NCBI GenBank assembly: GCA_964441275.1
Contig: CAYTUG010000001.1
Location: forward strand, 85,465-149,464
Reading direction: 5' to 3'
Source of the DNA: SZUA-584 sp964441275
GTDB taxonomy: Bacteria; Bacillota; Clostridia; Christensenellales; SZUA-584
Length of the DNA: 64,000 nucleotides
Shown here: one piece after another, positions 42,824 through 53,400 of the stretch
How the letters are laid out: every line of letters starts with the position of its first letter
Numbering within the stretch: position 1 is the first letter of the stretch
The notes under the pieces: model-generated
The model's input: only the letters and a program-made list of their open reading frames with translations
Database searches by the model: none
What the model was told of the DNA's origin: nothing
Program-made: the position numbers and the translations under genes

Positions 42824-43506
42824 GCCTCTCCTCCTGCGGCGCTGTCTTTTTCGATCCTTCCGTCTTTTAAATAAATACGGCGCGAAGCCAAAGCGGCTAT
42901 GTCCGAATCATGCGTTATTAAGATAACGCTTTTGCCGTCGTTGTTAAGCTCTATAAGCAAGCTCATAATATCTTTGCCCGCCCGCGAATCTAAATTACCC
43001 GTAGGCTCATCCGCCAAAATAAGAGTCGGATGCGTTGAAAGCGCCCGGGCTATTGCCACTCGCTGCTGCTGCCCGCCTGAAAGTTCAGTCGGGCGATGCG
43101 ATATCCTGTCCGATAAACCCACCTTGGCAAGCGAATCTTTAGTGCGTTCTTTTCTCTCCGCAAGTGAAAGCCCCTGATAAATAAGAGGCAGCTCAACATT
43201 TTCATAGGCTGTTAATTTGCTAAGCAGGTTGAACTGTTGGAATATAAACCCTATCTCTTTATTGCGGATCTCGCTTAATTGTCTTTCCGAATAGTCTCCG
43301 ATTAGGCGCCCGTTAAGCCTATATTCTCCTTTATCCGCTAAATCAAGGCATCCTATAATATTCATAAGAGTTGATTTGCCGCTCCCTGACGGGCCTACCA
43401 CCGCAACAAACTCGCCATGTGCAATATTGACCGAAACACAATCAAGAGCGTTAAGTTCTATTTCGCCCATCCGGTAAGTCTTTGTGATTTCTCTAAGTTT
43501 AATCAT
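42820..43506 (-). CDS. MacB/LolD-type ABC transporter ATPase
   Basis: A 228-residue ATPase: Walker A GPSGSGKST, Q-loop FIFQQFNLL, signature LSGGQQQRVAIARAL, Walker B LILADEPTGNLD, H-loop LITHD. It energises the neighbouring permease. Overlaps the adaptor gene before it and the permease after it by four bases each, so all three are coupled. Confidence 0.95.
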   Translation of the reverse strand: MIKLREITKTYRMGEIELNALDCVSVNIAHGEFVAVVGPSGSGKSTLMNIIGCLDLADKGEYRLNGRLIGDYSERQLSEIRNKEIGFIFQQFNLLSKLTAYENVELPLIYQGLSLAERKERTKDSLAKVGLSDRISHRPTELSGGQQQRVAIARALSTHPTLILADEPTGNLDSRAGKDIMSLLIELNNDGKSVILITHDSDIAALASRRIYLKDGRIEKDSAAGGEA

Positions 43507-45053
43507 CTATCGCCCTCGATTGGTTCCAAACGCGGTTTGCTGCTGTGCCCAGTATCCCTTAAATTCCACATCTGCTGCTGCAAACTTAAAGCCCTGACCT
43601 TAGGAACCGCCACCCTGTCGGTTTCATCAAGCCCTGCGAGTATTTCGATATTAACACCGTCCGTTATTCCTGTCTCAACTTTGTGCGTAGCGGGGGTAAA
43701 TGCCAAATCTTTGTCTATGTCTTCTTCAAAAACAACATACCTTCCTCCGTTTATAATTTGTACTGCCTCAATAGGTATCAATAAAACATTTTCTGCGCTT
43801 TGCGCCACTATTTCGACATCGGCGCTCATGCCTATCATCACGTCTGCAGCATCTTTTAACAAAAGAGTTACCGTGTAGCTTGTAACGTTATTTAGCGGCA
43901 CCCCGATAGGATTAATCTTTGTGATATGTGCGGTATAAACTCTATCGGGCAAAGCGTCAAATTTAACTTGAGCCTCTATCCCGATTTTAATGTTTGCAAT
44001 ATCAAGCTCGTCTATCTTAACGTCGATCTTAACCTGATCGTTGCTTTGCACGGAAAATAGCGCCGTGCCCTCTTGCACCGTTTTGTTCTCGTTTAACGAC
44101 AGGTTTGACACCACACCATCACTGCCCGCACGAACAGACAAAGATCTCAAATCTTCGTTTACCCGGTTTAAATCTTCCAACATGCTTTTGCGCTGCTCAA
44201 TAAGTGTATACATGGACGGCGGCAATACTTTTCCGCGCAGTTTAAAAAGCCTGCCCCCTCGCACAACATCATCACCAACTTTTTTGTATGTTTTAGCTAT
44301 CTCTCCGCCTTTTGCGATCACATAAACCGGGTGCGCCACATTTACTGTACCCGAAGCCGTATATTTACCGCCGTCCGTTGTTATAACGGCAATATCGCCA
44401 ACTTCAAACCCGCCGTCTTTAAAGCGCACCACAGCCTTATCCTTTATGTCTCTATACACTTTCCCGTCTGTGCTTTTCCCTCCAACCGCTACGGTTACTT
44501 GGTCCCCGACCGCCAAACCGGAATCAGATTCAATTTCCGTCTCCATAATCCCATCCGGACATATCAACGCCAACGCTCCGAAACGCTCCGTAACAATATC
44601 AACCATGTCTCCCTTCTTGCCGTATACCGCCTTTAATTTCCCCTTTATGGGCGAGTAAACCGTTTTGCTGCCCGAAGCTGTGCGCATCATCGCCAACGAT
44701 TTGTCAGTTTCATCGATTTTCGCTTCTATTGAATCGCGTTTTTCCTCGAGCGCAGCGCTTTTTAATGTCACAATTATATCGTCCGATTTAACAATATCTC
44801 CGGCTTCTTTATAAACCTTTTTAACCGTACCCGAAAAACCGGAATAAACAGTGTTGTCCGCAAGAGGCTCAACTGTGCCTGCGCCTTTAACCTTAACAAT
44901 AATATCGCCGCGCACAACGTCAACTATTTCATAAGCGGTTTTACCCAATTCATCTGCGTTTGAGCGCATTTTCAAGTACCCTGAAACGCCCAAAACCAAT
45001 ATAACCCCCACTATAGACAAGATAATGATTTTTCTCTTTATATTTCTTTTCAT
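43503..45053 (-). CDS. HlyD/MacA-type membrane fusion protein
   Basis: A 516-residue adaptor with an N-terminal membrane helix (IIILSIVGVILVLGVSGYL), a biotinyl-lipoyl-like half (GTVEPLADNTVYSGFSGTVKKVYKEAGDIVKSDD), a short coiled coil, and a second lipoyl half near residue 330 (LSVRAGSDGVVSNLSLNENKTVQEG). It is longer than typical MacA because of a duplicated beta/lipoyl region between residues 130 and 290. In Gram-positives it links permease and substrate outside the membrane. The ATG at 45053 has CGGAGG seven bases ahead; the 31 extra codons upstream lack a site. Confidence 0.85.
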   Translation of the reverse strand: MKRNIKRKIIILSIVGVILVLGVSGYLKMRSNADELGKTAYEIVDVVRGDIIVKVKGAGTVEPLADNTVYSGFSGTVKKVYKEAGDIVKSDDIIVTLKSAALEEKRDSIEAKIDETDKSLAMMRTASGSKTVYSPIKGKLKAVYGKKGDMVDIVTERFGALALICPDGIMETEIESDSGLAVGDQVTVAVGGKSTDGKVYRDIKDKAVVRFKDGGFEVGDIAVITTDGGKYTASGTVNVAHPVYVIAKGGEIAKTYKKVGDDVVRGGRLFKLRGKVLPPSMYTLIEQRKSMLEDLNRVNEDLRSLSVRAGSDGVVSNLSLNENKTVQEGTALFSVQSNDQVKIDVKIDELDIANIKIGIEAQVKFDALPDRVYTAHITKINPIGVPLNNVTSYTVTLLLKDAADVMIGMSADVEIVAQSAENVLLIPIEAVQIINGGRYVVFEEDIDKDLAFTPATHKVETGITDGVNIEILAGLDETDRVAVPKVRALSLQQQMWNLRDTGHSSKPRLEPIEGDR

Positions 45054-45114
45054 GTAAACCTCCGGCTTAGTGCAAAAGCATTTAATGCTTAAACTGCGTT
45101 CGATATAATAATTT

Positions 45115-46467
45115 TTATTTTTCCAACAAAACCTCAATTGCGTCAAAAATGTGCCGCACGCCGTAAACTTGGATTTCTTGATGGGTTTTAAGAGATTTAA
45201 GGTTCGATTTTGGGATTACCGCCTTTTTAAACCCCATTTTAGCGCATTCGGCCAACCGTTTCTCAATCTGCCCGACTGCCCGCACTTCTCCGGTTAAGCC
45301 AACTTCCCCCACCGCAACAGCATCGCTTATGGCCGCATCTTTTATGCTTGAAACTATGCTTGCCGCCATTGCAAGATCGGCAGCGGGTTGCGCCAAGCGA
45401 ATCCCCCCCGCAACGTTCAAATACACGTCTTGTGAATAAAGTTTAAGACCCATACGTTTTTCTAAAACCGCCACCATAAGCGACATCCGGTTATATTCAA
45501 TACCCGCCGCCATACGCCTTGGCATCTGAAACGACGTTTGAGAAACAAGAGCTTGTATTTCAAGCAGCACCGGACGCGTCCCTTCAATTGCGGGATACAC
45601 GCACGATCCGGAGGCGTCTTTTGTGCGCTCGCTCAGCAAAAGCCCGGAAGGGTTTTCCACTTCGTGCATTCCGTCATCGCGCATATCAAAAACGCCAATC
45701 TCGTTCGTAGAGCCGAAACGGTTTTTTACCGCGCGCAAAATCCTAAATGTGCCCTGCCGCTCTCCTTCAAAATAAAGCACCGTGTCAACCATGTGCTCTA
45801 CCGCGCGCGGGCCCGCTATCGCGCCTTCTTTTGTAACGTGCCCGATAATAAACACGGCCGCCCCGCTTGTTTTAGCCTCTCTTGTTATTTGCGCGGCGCA
45901 TTCTCTTATCTGGCTTAAGCTGCCTGCGGCGGGCGCGATTTTTGATGAATACATTGTTTGGATTGAATCAACCACCACAAAATCGGGTGCGTAGTTTTTA
46001 ATCCGGTAAATACAGCTTTGTAATTCCGTCTCGGAAAGCAGCAAAATGTCTTGCTTGCAGTTTAGCCTTTGCGCCCGAAGTTTAATCTGCCTGGGCGACT
46101 CTTCCCCCGAAATGTAGAGCACGCGCTTTCCCGATTGCGATAACGCATCGGCAACCTGCAAGAATAGAGTTGATTTGCCAATACCCGGCTCACCGCCCGC
46201 CAACACGACAGAGCCTTGTACTACCCCCCCGCCCAATACTCTGTCTAATTCTGCAAACCCGGTTTCCCAACGCGCCGCGTCCGTCATCGACACATCTTTC
46301 AAATAAACGGGCTCTTGCCCCAGCGGTGCGGTTATTTGCGCTTGCCGTTCTTCTATCGTCTGCTCAAAAAGAGTATTCCAACCTTTGCATGAAGGGCACT
46401 GTCCTAACCATTTTACATTTGTATAACCGCATTCCGAGCATATAAAAGCGGTTTTATTCTTTGCCAA
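45115..46467 (-). CDS. radA: DNA repair protein RadA
   Basis: A 450-residue RecA-related helicase for branch migration in recombination. An N-terminal zinc ribbon (CSECGYTNVKWLGQCPSC) is followed by Walker A GEPGIGKST, the KNRFGSTNEIGVF RadA motif and a C-terminal Lon-like domain (VGEVGLTGEVRAVGQIEKRL). The start is a TTG at 46467 with AAGGGGG eight bases ahead, giving MAKNKTAFICSECG, which matches family N-termini. Confidence 0.96.
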   Translation of the reverse strand: MAKNKTAFICSECGYTNVKWLGQCPSCKGWNTLFEQTIEERQAQITAPLGQEPVYLKDVSMTDAARWETGFAELDRVLGGGVVQGSVVLAGGEPGIGKSTLFLQVADALSQSGKRVLYISGEESPRQIKLRAQRLNCKQDILLLSETELQSCIYRIKNYAPDFVVVDSIQTMYSSKIAPAAGSLSQIRECAAQITREAKTSGAAVFIIGHVTKEGAIAGPRAVEHMVDTVLYFEGERQGTFRILRAVKNRFGSTNEIGVFDMRDDGMHEVENPSGLLLSERTKDASGSCVYPAIEGTRPVLLEIQALVSQTSFQMPRRMAAGIEYNRMSLMVAVLEKRMGLKLYSQDVYLNVAGGIRLAQPAADLAMAASIVSSIKDAAISDAVAVGEVGLTGEVRAVGQIEKRLAECAKMGFKKAVIPKSNLKSLKTHQEIQVYGVRHIFDAIEVLLEK

Positions 46468-46534
46468 CTTGGCGCCCCCTTGCCTTATTTTTTAAATCTA
46501 TTATATATCTTTTTTGCTTTAAAGCAAAGCGCCA

Positions 46535-46561
46535 TAAAAGCCCCACACGGGTGAGGCTTAA
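46535..46561 (-). terminator. Intrinsic terminator after the EF-hand gene
   Basis: On the minus strand AAGCCTCAC and GTGTGGGGCTT form an imperfect stem followed by TTTATGG. It lies 33 bases past the EF-hand gene stop. Confidence 0.6.
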
Positions 46562-46593
46562 TTAAAAAGTTAGCATATCAAAAAAATAATAGT

Positions 46594-47578
46594 TTAGATA
46601 GTCAGGTCAATATGATGTATCGCGCCTGCGCTGCCGTCTTCACGTATAAACACAGAGCTGCTTTTCATTTCGCCGTATTCTGCAACATCATCTTTAAGCG
46701 AGAATTGCGTTGTGACATCGTTAAGATAAATTGCGCCAATCCCCACGTCGCTTAGTTTAAACAGCGTCTTTTCACCTTCATCGCTCATTGTGAGCAGCAA
46801 CAGCTCTTTAAAAACCTCGTCATTCTCATCAATCCATCCGTTGCCATCGGTATCATATTGTTTAAGTTCAAGAAAACCGTTTTTCTTTTTAGGTCCGAAT
46901 AATTCAGTGCCATCGTTAATAATCCCGTCACCATTTTTATCAATCGCTAAAAAACCGCTGTTTTTAGTTGCAAACGAGATGTTATCAACAACTCCATCGG
47001 CGTCCAAATCAAAAGCATATTTTTTTGAAGTTAGCGTGGGCGCACCGTTTCCAAAAACAACAACCAACGGGTCAACCGCGTTAGCCGAATTTCCCAAGCG
47101 CAGCGTCAAATCAGTCCGGCTGTAAAACTCGCGCGACATTGAAAACTCAATATCAAACGAGACAGTTCGCCCGCCGGATAAAGTCAAATACCCCGCGGAA
47201 TTAAACTTCACACTCTCTTGCTCGTTTATAACTTCCTGGTATTCATAAACCATGCCCACCCCGCTGTTGCCAACGCCTTTTAGCGCGACCAAATTTATGT
47301 CGGGCAGCGCGGCGGAAACCCGGCCAATCTTTGCGGTTTTAGGTTTAAATGTTACGCGTTTACCCGTAAGCAAATAAATTAACGATTCAATCAATTTAAT
47401 GCGCGGGTCTTTTTCAATCTCGTCTTTGTCTAACAAGCTGTTATTATTCGTTTTTTATGTCTACAGAATACGGCTTCTCTTCGGCTGAAGTCATAATTTG
47501 AATGTTTTCTGTTTCGGTTTTGCCGCTTTTAAGACTGTGCGAGCTGTTTTGAACAATACTATAACTATCAATCTTCAT
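46594..47578 (-). pseudogene. EF-hand-type calcium-binding protein, split by a frameshift in an A6 run
   Basis: Two frames together look like one gene. An ATG at 47578 with AAGGAGG six bases ahead opens 44 codons (MKIDSYSIVQNSSHSLKSG...) that stop at 47444. The main 280-codon frame starts without any ribosome site near 47436. With five instead of six A at 47451-47456 the frames join as DIK-TNNNSLLDKDEIEKDP, giving about 328 residues. The main part has Asp-rich loops DLDADGVVD, DKNGDGIIND and DTDGNGWIDENDE, typical of EF-hand/dockerin-like calcium sites, and no signal peptide. It may be a real mutation, slippage-controlled expression or a sequencing error. Confidence 0.7.
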
Positions 47579-47687
47579 ATTCGGCCTCCTTGCCCATTAC
47601 AAAGATTTAATCCCTTCATAGTATTATCGGTATTTTTGCTGCTGTACTTTAACCAAACGGCGCAGTTGCAAATTGTCTTATTAGCTG

Positions 47688-48863
47688 TTAAGTCAAAGCG
47701 CCAATAAAGCTTTTTATTCTATCGAGCGCTTCTTTTATCTTTTCTATCGATGTTGCATACGAACAGCGAATATAGTTATTCATCTGCTCGCTAAACGCCG
47801 TACCCGGCACACAGGCAACCTTTTTTTCGTACAGCAAACGCGTGCAAAATTCTTCCGCGGTCAACCCTGTCGAGCTTATGTTTGGAAATACATAAAACGC
47901 TCCAAGAGGTTCAAAACAACTAAGCCCCATCTCGTTAAACGCCTTGTGCATAAGCCTTCTGCGCCTGTTATATTCGGCCACCATTGATTTAACCTGGCTA
48001 AACTTGTGGCTATATTCGTAGCGCAAAGCCTCAACGCCCGCGTCCTGGCTTACGGACGGAGCGCAAAGCATAGAGTATTGATGTATCTTGACCATAGCGT
48101 CTACCAACGGTTTTGGGCCTGCGGCATAACCTAATCTGAACCCCGTCATGGCAAACGCCTTAGAAAACCCGTTTATAACTATTGTTCTTTCTTTCATGCC
48201 GGGCAGCGACGCTATTGAAATATGATTGCGCCCATATGTGAGCTCTGCATATATTTCGTCTGAAATCACCAGCAAATCGTTTTCTTCTATAATAGGCGCA
48301 ATCTTTTCGTAATCTTGCCCGGTCATAATCGCGCCCGTGGGATTGTTGGGAAAGGCAACTATAATTGCCTTGGACTTTTTTGTTATGGCGGCCTTTAGGC
48401 GTTGCGGCGTAATGCGAAACTCGTCTTTCTCGCTAAGCATCATAGGAACGGGAACGCCGCCCGAAAAGCTGACGCCCGGCATATAAGCCACATACGAGGG
48501 CGAAGGCGTGATAACTTCGTCGCCCGGATTCATTATTGCACGAAATGCAAGATCAAGCGCCTCGCTTGCCCCCACCGTTACGAGCACCTGTTTTACATCG
48601 TAATTAAGCCCAAAGCGCACGTCAAGATAGCCGCTTATTGCTTTGCGCAGTTCGGTGCTCCCGTGATTTGACGAATAATGCGTGCGGCCTGATTCAAGCG
48701 CATATATCGCACTTTCCCGGATATTCCAAGGAGTATCAAAATCCGGCTCTCCCACTCCAAGTGAAATGCAATCTTTCATTTCGCTTGCAATATCAAAAAA
48801 TTTGCGTATCCCGGAAGGCGGAACTTGTTTGACAACAGAAGAAACAAACCGTTGGGCGCTCAT
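47688..48863 (-). CDS. PLP-dependent class I/II aminotransferase
   Basis: A 391-residue fold-type I aminotransferase of the PatA/AspC Ib type. VGEPDFDTPWNIRE at the start, FPNNPTGAIM, VISDEIYAELTYG and the PLP-Lys motif NGFSKAFAMTGFRLGY are visible. It should use an amino acid such as Asp, Ala or an aromatic one; which cannot be told. Four-base overlap with the Lrp gene, a conserved clostridial pair. Confidence 0.92.
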   Translation of the reverse strand: MSAQRFVSSVVKQVPPSGIRKFFDIASEMKDCISLGVGEPDFDTPWNIRESAIYALESGRTHYSSNHGSTELRKAISGYLDVRFGLNYDVKQVLVTVGASEALDLAFRAIMNPGDEVITPSPSYVAYMPGVSFSGGVPVPMMLSEKDEFRITPQRLKAAITKKSKAIIVAFPNNPTGAIMTGQDYEKIAPIIEENDLLVISDEIYAELTYGRNHISIASLPGMKERTIVINGFSKAFAMTGFRLGYAAGPKPLVDAMVKIHQYSMLCAPSVSQDAGVEALRYEYSHKFSQVKSMVAEYNRRRRLMHKAFNEMGLSCFEPLGAFYVFPNISSTGLTAEEFCTRLLYEKKVACVPGTAFSEQMNNYIRCSYATSIEKIKEALDRIKSFIGALT

Positions 48864-49354
48864 GGTGAGATTACCAGCCTTTCCTCTTGTTCGCGTGTTG
48901 TTAATACAACGCCCTGTTCTTTGTATTTTCTCATTATAAAATGCGTAACCGTGCTTGAAACGCCTTCTAAAACTGCAAGCTTTTCAAATACAAACTGCGA
49001 TACCTGTTTCATGTTTCCCGCTTTTACTATAACCGAAAGATCGTATGTACCCGACATAAGATAAACCGACTTAACCTCGGAAAAGCCGTATATACGCTCT
49101 GCGAGATCATCATATCCAAGCCCCCGCTTAGGCACTACCTTAACTTCAATAAGCGCCTCCGCTTCGTCGGAGCCCATTTTCTCCCTGTTTGTGATAGCCA
49201 TATATTTAACTATTATTTTTTCTTTTTCCATCTCTGCAATGGCTCGTTCTATCTTTTCGCTTGATTCCCCGGTAAACACCGCCATATCTTGTACGCTAAT
49301 ATTGGCGTCGTTTTCAAGCATATCAAGTATTTGTGCGCGCAAACCATTTTTCAT
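48860..49354 (-). CDS. Lrp/AsnC family transcriptional regulator
   Basis: A 164-residue regulator. The N-terminal winged HTH (ILDMLENDANISVQDMAVFTG) is followed by an AsnC-type ligand domain (ALIEVKVVPKRGLGYDDLAERIYG, VYLMSGTYDLSVIV). GGAGG lies eight bases ahead of the ATG. It probably controls the aminotransferase with which it overlaps. The 90 bases upstream lead to the inserted element. Confidence 0.92.
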   Translation of the reverse strand: MKNGLRAQILDMLENDANISVQDMAVFTGESSEKIERAIAEMEKEKIIVKYMAITNREKMGSDEAEALIEVKVVPKRGLGYDDLAERIYGFSEVKSVYLMSGTYDLSVIVKAGNMKQVSQFVFEKLAVLEGVSSTVTHFIMRKYKEQGVVLTTREQEERLVISP

Positions 49355-49443
49355 CTGATTATCCTCCGTCCCAAATATGTGCTTTTAGTATTTTACCACC
49401 GCTGTATACACAACGTCAAACGCCAATACACATGTGCTCTGCG

Positions 49444-50451
49444 TTGTCAAATGATCTGTTACACTTTTAGCAAAGTTTTCCCTCATAGTACTGGAGGGGC
49501 GATTTTTGCCCTAAAACCAGCAGCGGAAAGTTGTTGTCCCAGCTCTGGTAGCGCTGCAGCTGTTCGTTTGCATCTTCCACCGAATAAAACGTCCTGTTCA
49601 AATAAAACCTTTCGCCGTCCATGCGGTGTACCCGCTCTACCTTATCGTTATGCCTTGGCGTTGCAGGTTTTATCCGTTTGAGATTAATATTTTCCCGCAG
49701 AGCATATCGTTCAAAGACTGACCTTTTGTTGCTAAGAGCAGCGTTCGTGAATTCTATACCGTTGTCGGTCTGGACATACTATATTTCAAACGGAAACTTC
49801 TTTCTTGTATAGTGCAGAAACATTGCTGCATTTTCACTACTCAGTTCATCAAATGTCATTCGATATCGTATTCTTGTGCATTCATCAACTGCTGTAAACT
49901 GATATAGCTATCCCTTTGACCAAACATTTCTCCAGGTATTTTCAGGGTATAATATGGTTTAGGTATATATTTCTTCTTCCGCTGTTTCTTCCTCCCGATC
50001 CCAAGCTTTCTCATCATCCTGTTGAGCGAACTGACGCTTCTTGCATATCCATGCTTATCTACCAGAACCATGTGCAGGCAGACAAGCCCCAATTCTTTGT
50101 TATGACTCCATACCCGCCGGATCAACCGCAGCTCCTCGGCTGTATGCTGGTTTGGATGGTACTTTGGCCGATGGCTCCTTTCATACAACGATTCGACCGT
50201 TCCGTCATACCGTTTCAACCAGCGATAGATGCTGGTCCGGCATATCTGATAACGTATTGCCGTTGTCGCTACCGCTCCGCCTTTCTCTATTTCCCTTGTT
50301 ACCCGTTGACGAAAGAATGCTTTCTGACGTATAGTTTTCATGCGAGGATTCCTTTCTCTCCGACAGTTGTTCTTTTTGCAATTACAACTTTATCAGATTG
50401 GAGGAATCCCTGCTTATTTTTTATACTCCACTGCTACACATCATTGTACAA
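49444..50451 (-). mobile_element. Decayed IS481/IS3-like insertion sequence with terminal inverted repeats
   Basis: About 1.0 kb between lrp and ileS. The ends are imperfect 22-base inverted repeats: left 49444-49465 starting TTGTCAAATGATCTG and right 50430-50451, which on the minus strand starts TTGTACAATGATGTG; about 16 of 22 positions agree. The only gene inside is a broken transposase. No clear target duplication was seen. It is one of the few mobile sequences in the window. Confidence 0.7.
49467..50341 (-). pseudogene. Transposase of the IS481-like element, inactivated
   Basis: The N-terminal 161 codons (50341 to 49856) hold a helix-turn-helix (TTAIRYQICRTSIYRWLKRY) and a region typical of rve-type transposases (YHPNQHTAEELRLIRRVW). 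The frame then shifts, with a likely deletion after GEMFGQ where the first catalytic Asp of the DDE triad is expected. The rest is readable in another frame: FTAVDECTRIRYRMTFDEL, then a TAG at 49779-49781, then VQTDNGIEFTN with the second Asp, KPATPRHNDKVERVHR with the Glu, to a TAA at 49467. So it has a deletion, a frameshift and a stop. Confidence 0.85.
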
Positions 50452-50469
50452 CCTACATGTTTGTTGCCG

Positions 50470-53400
50470 CTATATTTTATAAACGCTGAAAAATGCTTTT
50501 TCTCCGTTTATATCCCATTCTTTTTGGTAACCGCAAAGGGTATCGGACAATTCTTTTGCGAGCACTTCTTTTTTTATCGTATCCGCGTTGCGGTTTAGCA
50601 CGCCGGTAAGCAAGCTGTTGCCGGAAACGCTAAGGCGTATATGATCGGTAACCTCAAAATCCGCCTCTTTGCGCATAGTTTGAATTTTAGAAATCATCTC
50701 GCGCACGTATCCTTCTTCTATTAAGTCCTCACTGAGCGCAGTGTCAAGCACCACGCTTAAACCGGCTTCGCTTTCCGTGATAAAACCGTGTTTTTGTACG
50801 GGCTCTATAAGCAAATCGTCTTTGGAAAGAGCAATGGAATTGCCGCCTGCAACAATGGTATAACTTCCTTCATTGTTTAGCCGTTCTACAACTTCGGTGC
50901 CGTCCGCTTGCGCAAGATGTGTGCGTATGGCTCCTAAAAGCTCGCCGTAACGAGGCCCCAACGTTTTAAGCTGCGGTTTTACGCTGTATGCAGTAAATGA
51001 AGATATATCCGCCCCAAGGTAAACATTTTTGACATTCAGCTCGCCGGCTATAAGCTCTTTATACATATCGTCAAGTTTATCAACGCCGGCCACATACATG
51101 TTTGCGATAGGCTGTCTGTTTTTTATGCCTGCCGTATTGCGCGCGCTGCGGCCGAGCACAACAATTTTTAGCGCGGCGTCCATCCCTTGCTCTAAACTTT
51201 TGTCAATTAAGAATTCGTTAGCCTGTGGATATTCGCATAAATGCACGCTTTCGGGCGCGGTTTTGTCTATACTGCGCACTATGTTTTGATAAATGGATTC
51301 AGTCATAAAAGGTACAAAAGGAGCGGCAAGACAGCATAGGGTTTTAAGAACAGTGTAAAGAGTAACAAAAGCATCTGTTTTGTCTTTCCCCATGCCGGAC
51401 GCCCAAAAGCGTTCGCGGCAACGCCTGACGTACCAGTTAGAAAGCTCGTCAACAAACTTATCAAGCTCTCTTGCAGGCTCGGTCAGCCTGTAGGCGTCAA
51501 GATTTTTGCATACGGATTTTATAAGAGTGTGCAGCTTGGACAATATCCATCTGTCCATTACATTTTCAGTTTCGATTTCGTATTTTGTGGGGCCAAAATC
51601 ATCAATATTTGCATAAAGCACATAAAATGCGTATGTGTTCCACAACGTTCCCATAAACTTGCGCTGAGCTTCGGATACTGCGTCTTCGGAAAAGCGGCTG
51701 GGCAACCAAGGCATGCTGCCCACATAAAAATACCACCGCACCGCATCCGCGCCTTGTTTATCGAGCACTTCCCAGGGGTCTACCACATTGCCTTTGTGTT
51801 TGCTCATCTTTTGGCCGTCTTTGTCTTGTACGTGGCCTAAAACAATACAGTTTTCAAACGGACTGCGCCCAAACACAAGCGTGCCTATTGCAAGCAAGGT
51901 GTAAAACCACCCTCGAGTTTGGTCTACGGCCTCGCTTATAAAATTTGCCGGAAAACGTTTTTTAAATTCGCTTTTGTTTTCAAAAGGATAGTGCCACTGC
52001 GCGAAAGGCATAGAGCCCGAATCGTACCAGCAGTCAATAACCTCCGGCGCACGGTTCATCTTTTGCCCGCATACATCGCATTCAATCGTTACGCTGTCTA
52101 TATAAGGTTTGTGCAATTCCAAATCGTCCGCAATTTCCGCGCCTTTTTGCTTTAGCTCATCTATCGAACCGATTACGGTATAATTGCCGCAGCCGCATTC
52201 CCAAACGGGCAGGGGAGTGCCCCAATACCGCTCGCGCGATAACCCCCAATCGATTACGTTTTCAAGAAAGTTTCCCATTCGGCCTTCTTTGATGTTTTCA
52301 GGCAACCAGTTTACAGAACGGTTGTTCTTAATCAACAGATCTTTAAGCGCAGTCATTTTTATAAACCATGTGCTGCGGGCATAGTAAAGAAGAGGCGTAT
52401 CGCAGCGCCAACAGAAAGGATAGTTATGAACATAGTCTTTTTCAAAAAGCAGCAAATCGCGCGCTTTTAGATCCTGCGCTATTTTGGGATCCGCGTCTTT
52501 TACAAAAATGTCCGCCCAAGGGGTAGGCTGTATAAAGCGCCCTTGCTCATTTACCATTTGCACGAAAGGCAGGTTATATTCTCTTCCTATACGCGCGTCG
52601 TCTTCGCCAAAGGCAGGCGCTATATGCACAATTCCCGTTCCCTCGGATAATGTAACGTATTCATCGGCAGTTATAAACCAAGCATTCGTATCCACCCCGC
52701 CAAAATCGTATAATGGCTCGTAGGTTTTAAATTCCAACTCTTTTCCGGTATACGTTTCTATAGGCTCTAACTGTTTGCCAAGCACCGTTTCAACCAAGCC
52801 CTTAGCGAGTATCAAGTATTGGTTGTTATGATACACTTTAACGTATTCCTGATGCGGATTAACGCACAGAGCAACATTAGACGGCAAAGTCCAAGGGGTT
52901 GTGGTCCATGCCAAGAAATAAGTATTTTCCTGAGCAGTTTTAAACTTAACAAATAGCGAAGTCTCCTCTACGTCTTTGTATCCTTGAGCAACCTCGTGGG
53001 AAGAGAGAGGAGTGCCGCAGCGCGGGCAGTAGGGTACAACCTTGTGACCTTTATACAAAAGCCCTTTGTCGGCAATCTGTTTTAAAGACCACCATACCGA
53101 TTCAATATAGTTGTTTTCGTATGTTATATAAGGGTTTTCCATATCCGCCCAAAAACCGACTCGGGCGGACATTCTTTCCCATTCCGTTTTGTATTTCCAA
53201 ACGCTTTTTTTGCATTCTTCAATAAACGGCTCAACTCCGTATTGCTCTATTTGTTCTTTGCCTTCAAGCCCAAGCTGCTTTTCAACTTCTAACTCAACGG
53301 GCAGCCCGTGTGTGTCCCACCCCGCTTTGCGCAAAACATCAAACCCTTGCATAGTTTTATAACGCGGTATTAAGTCTTTTATGCAGCGTGTGAGTATATG

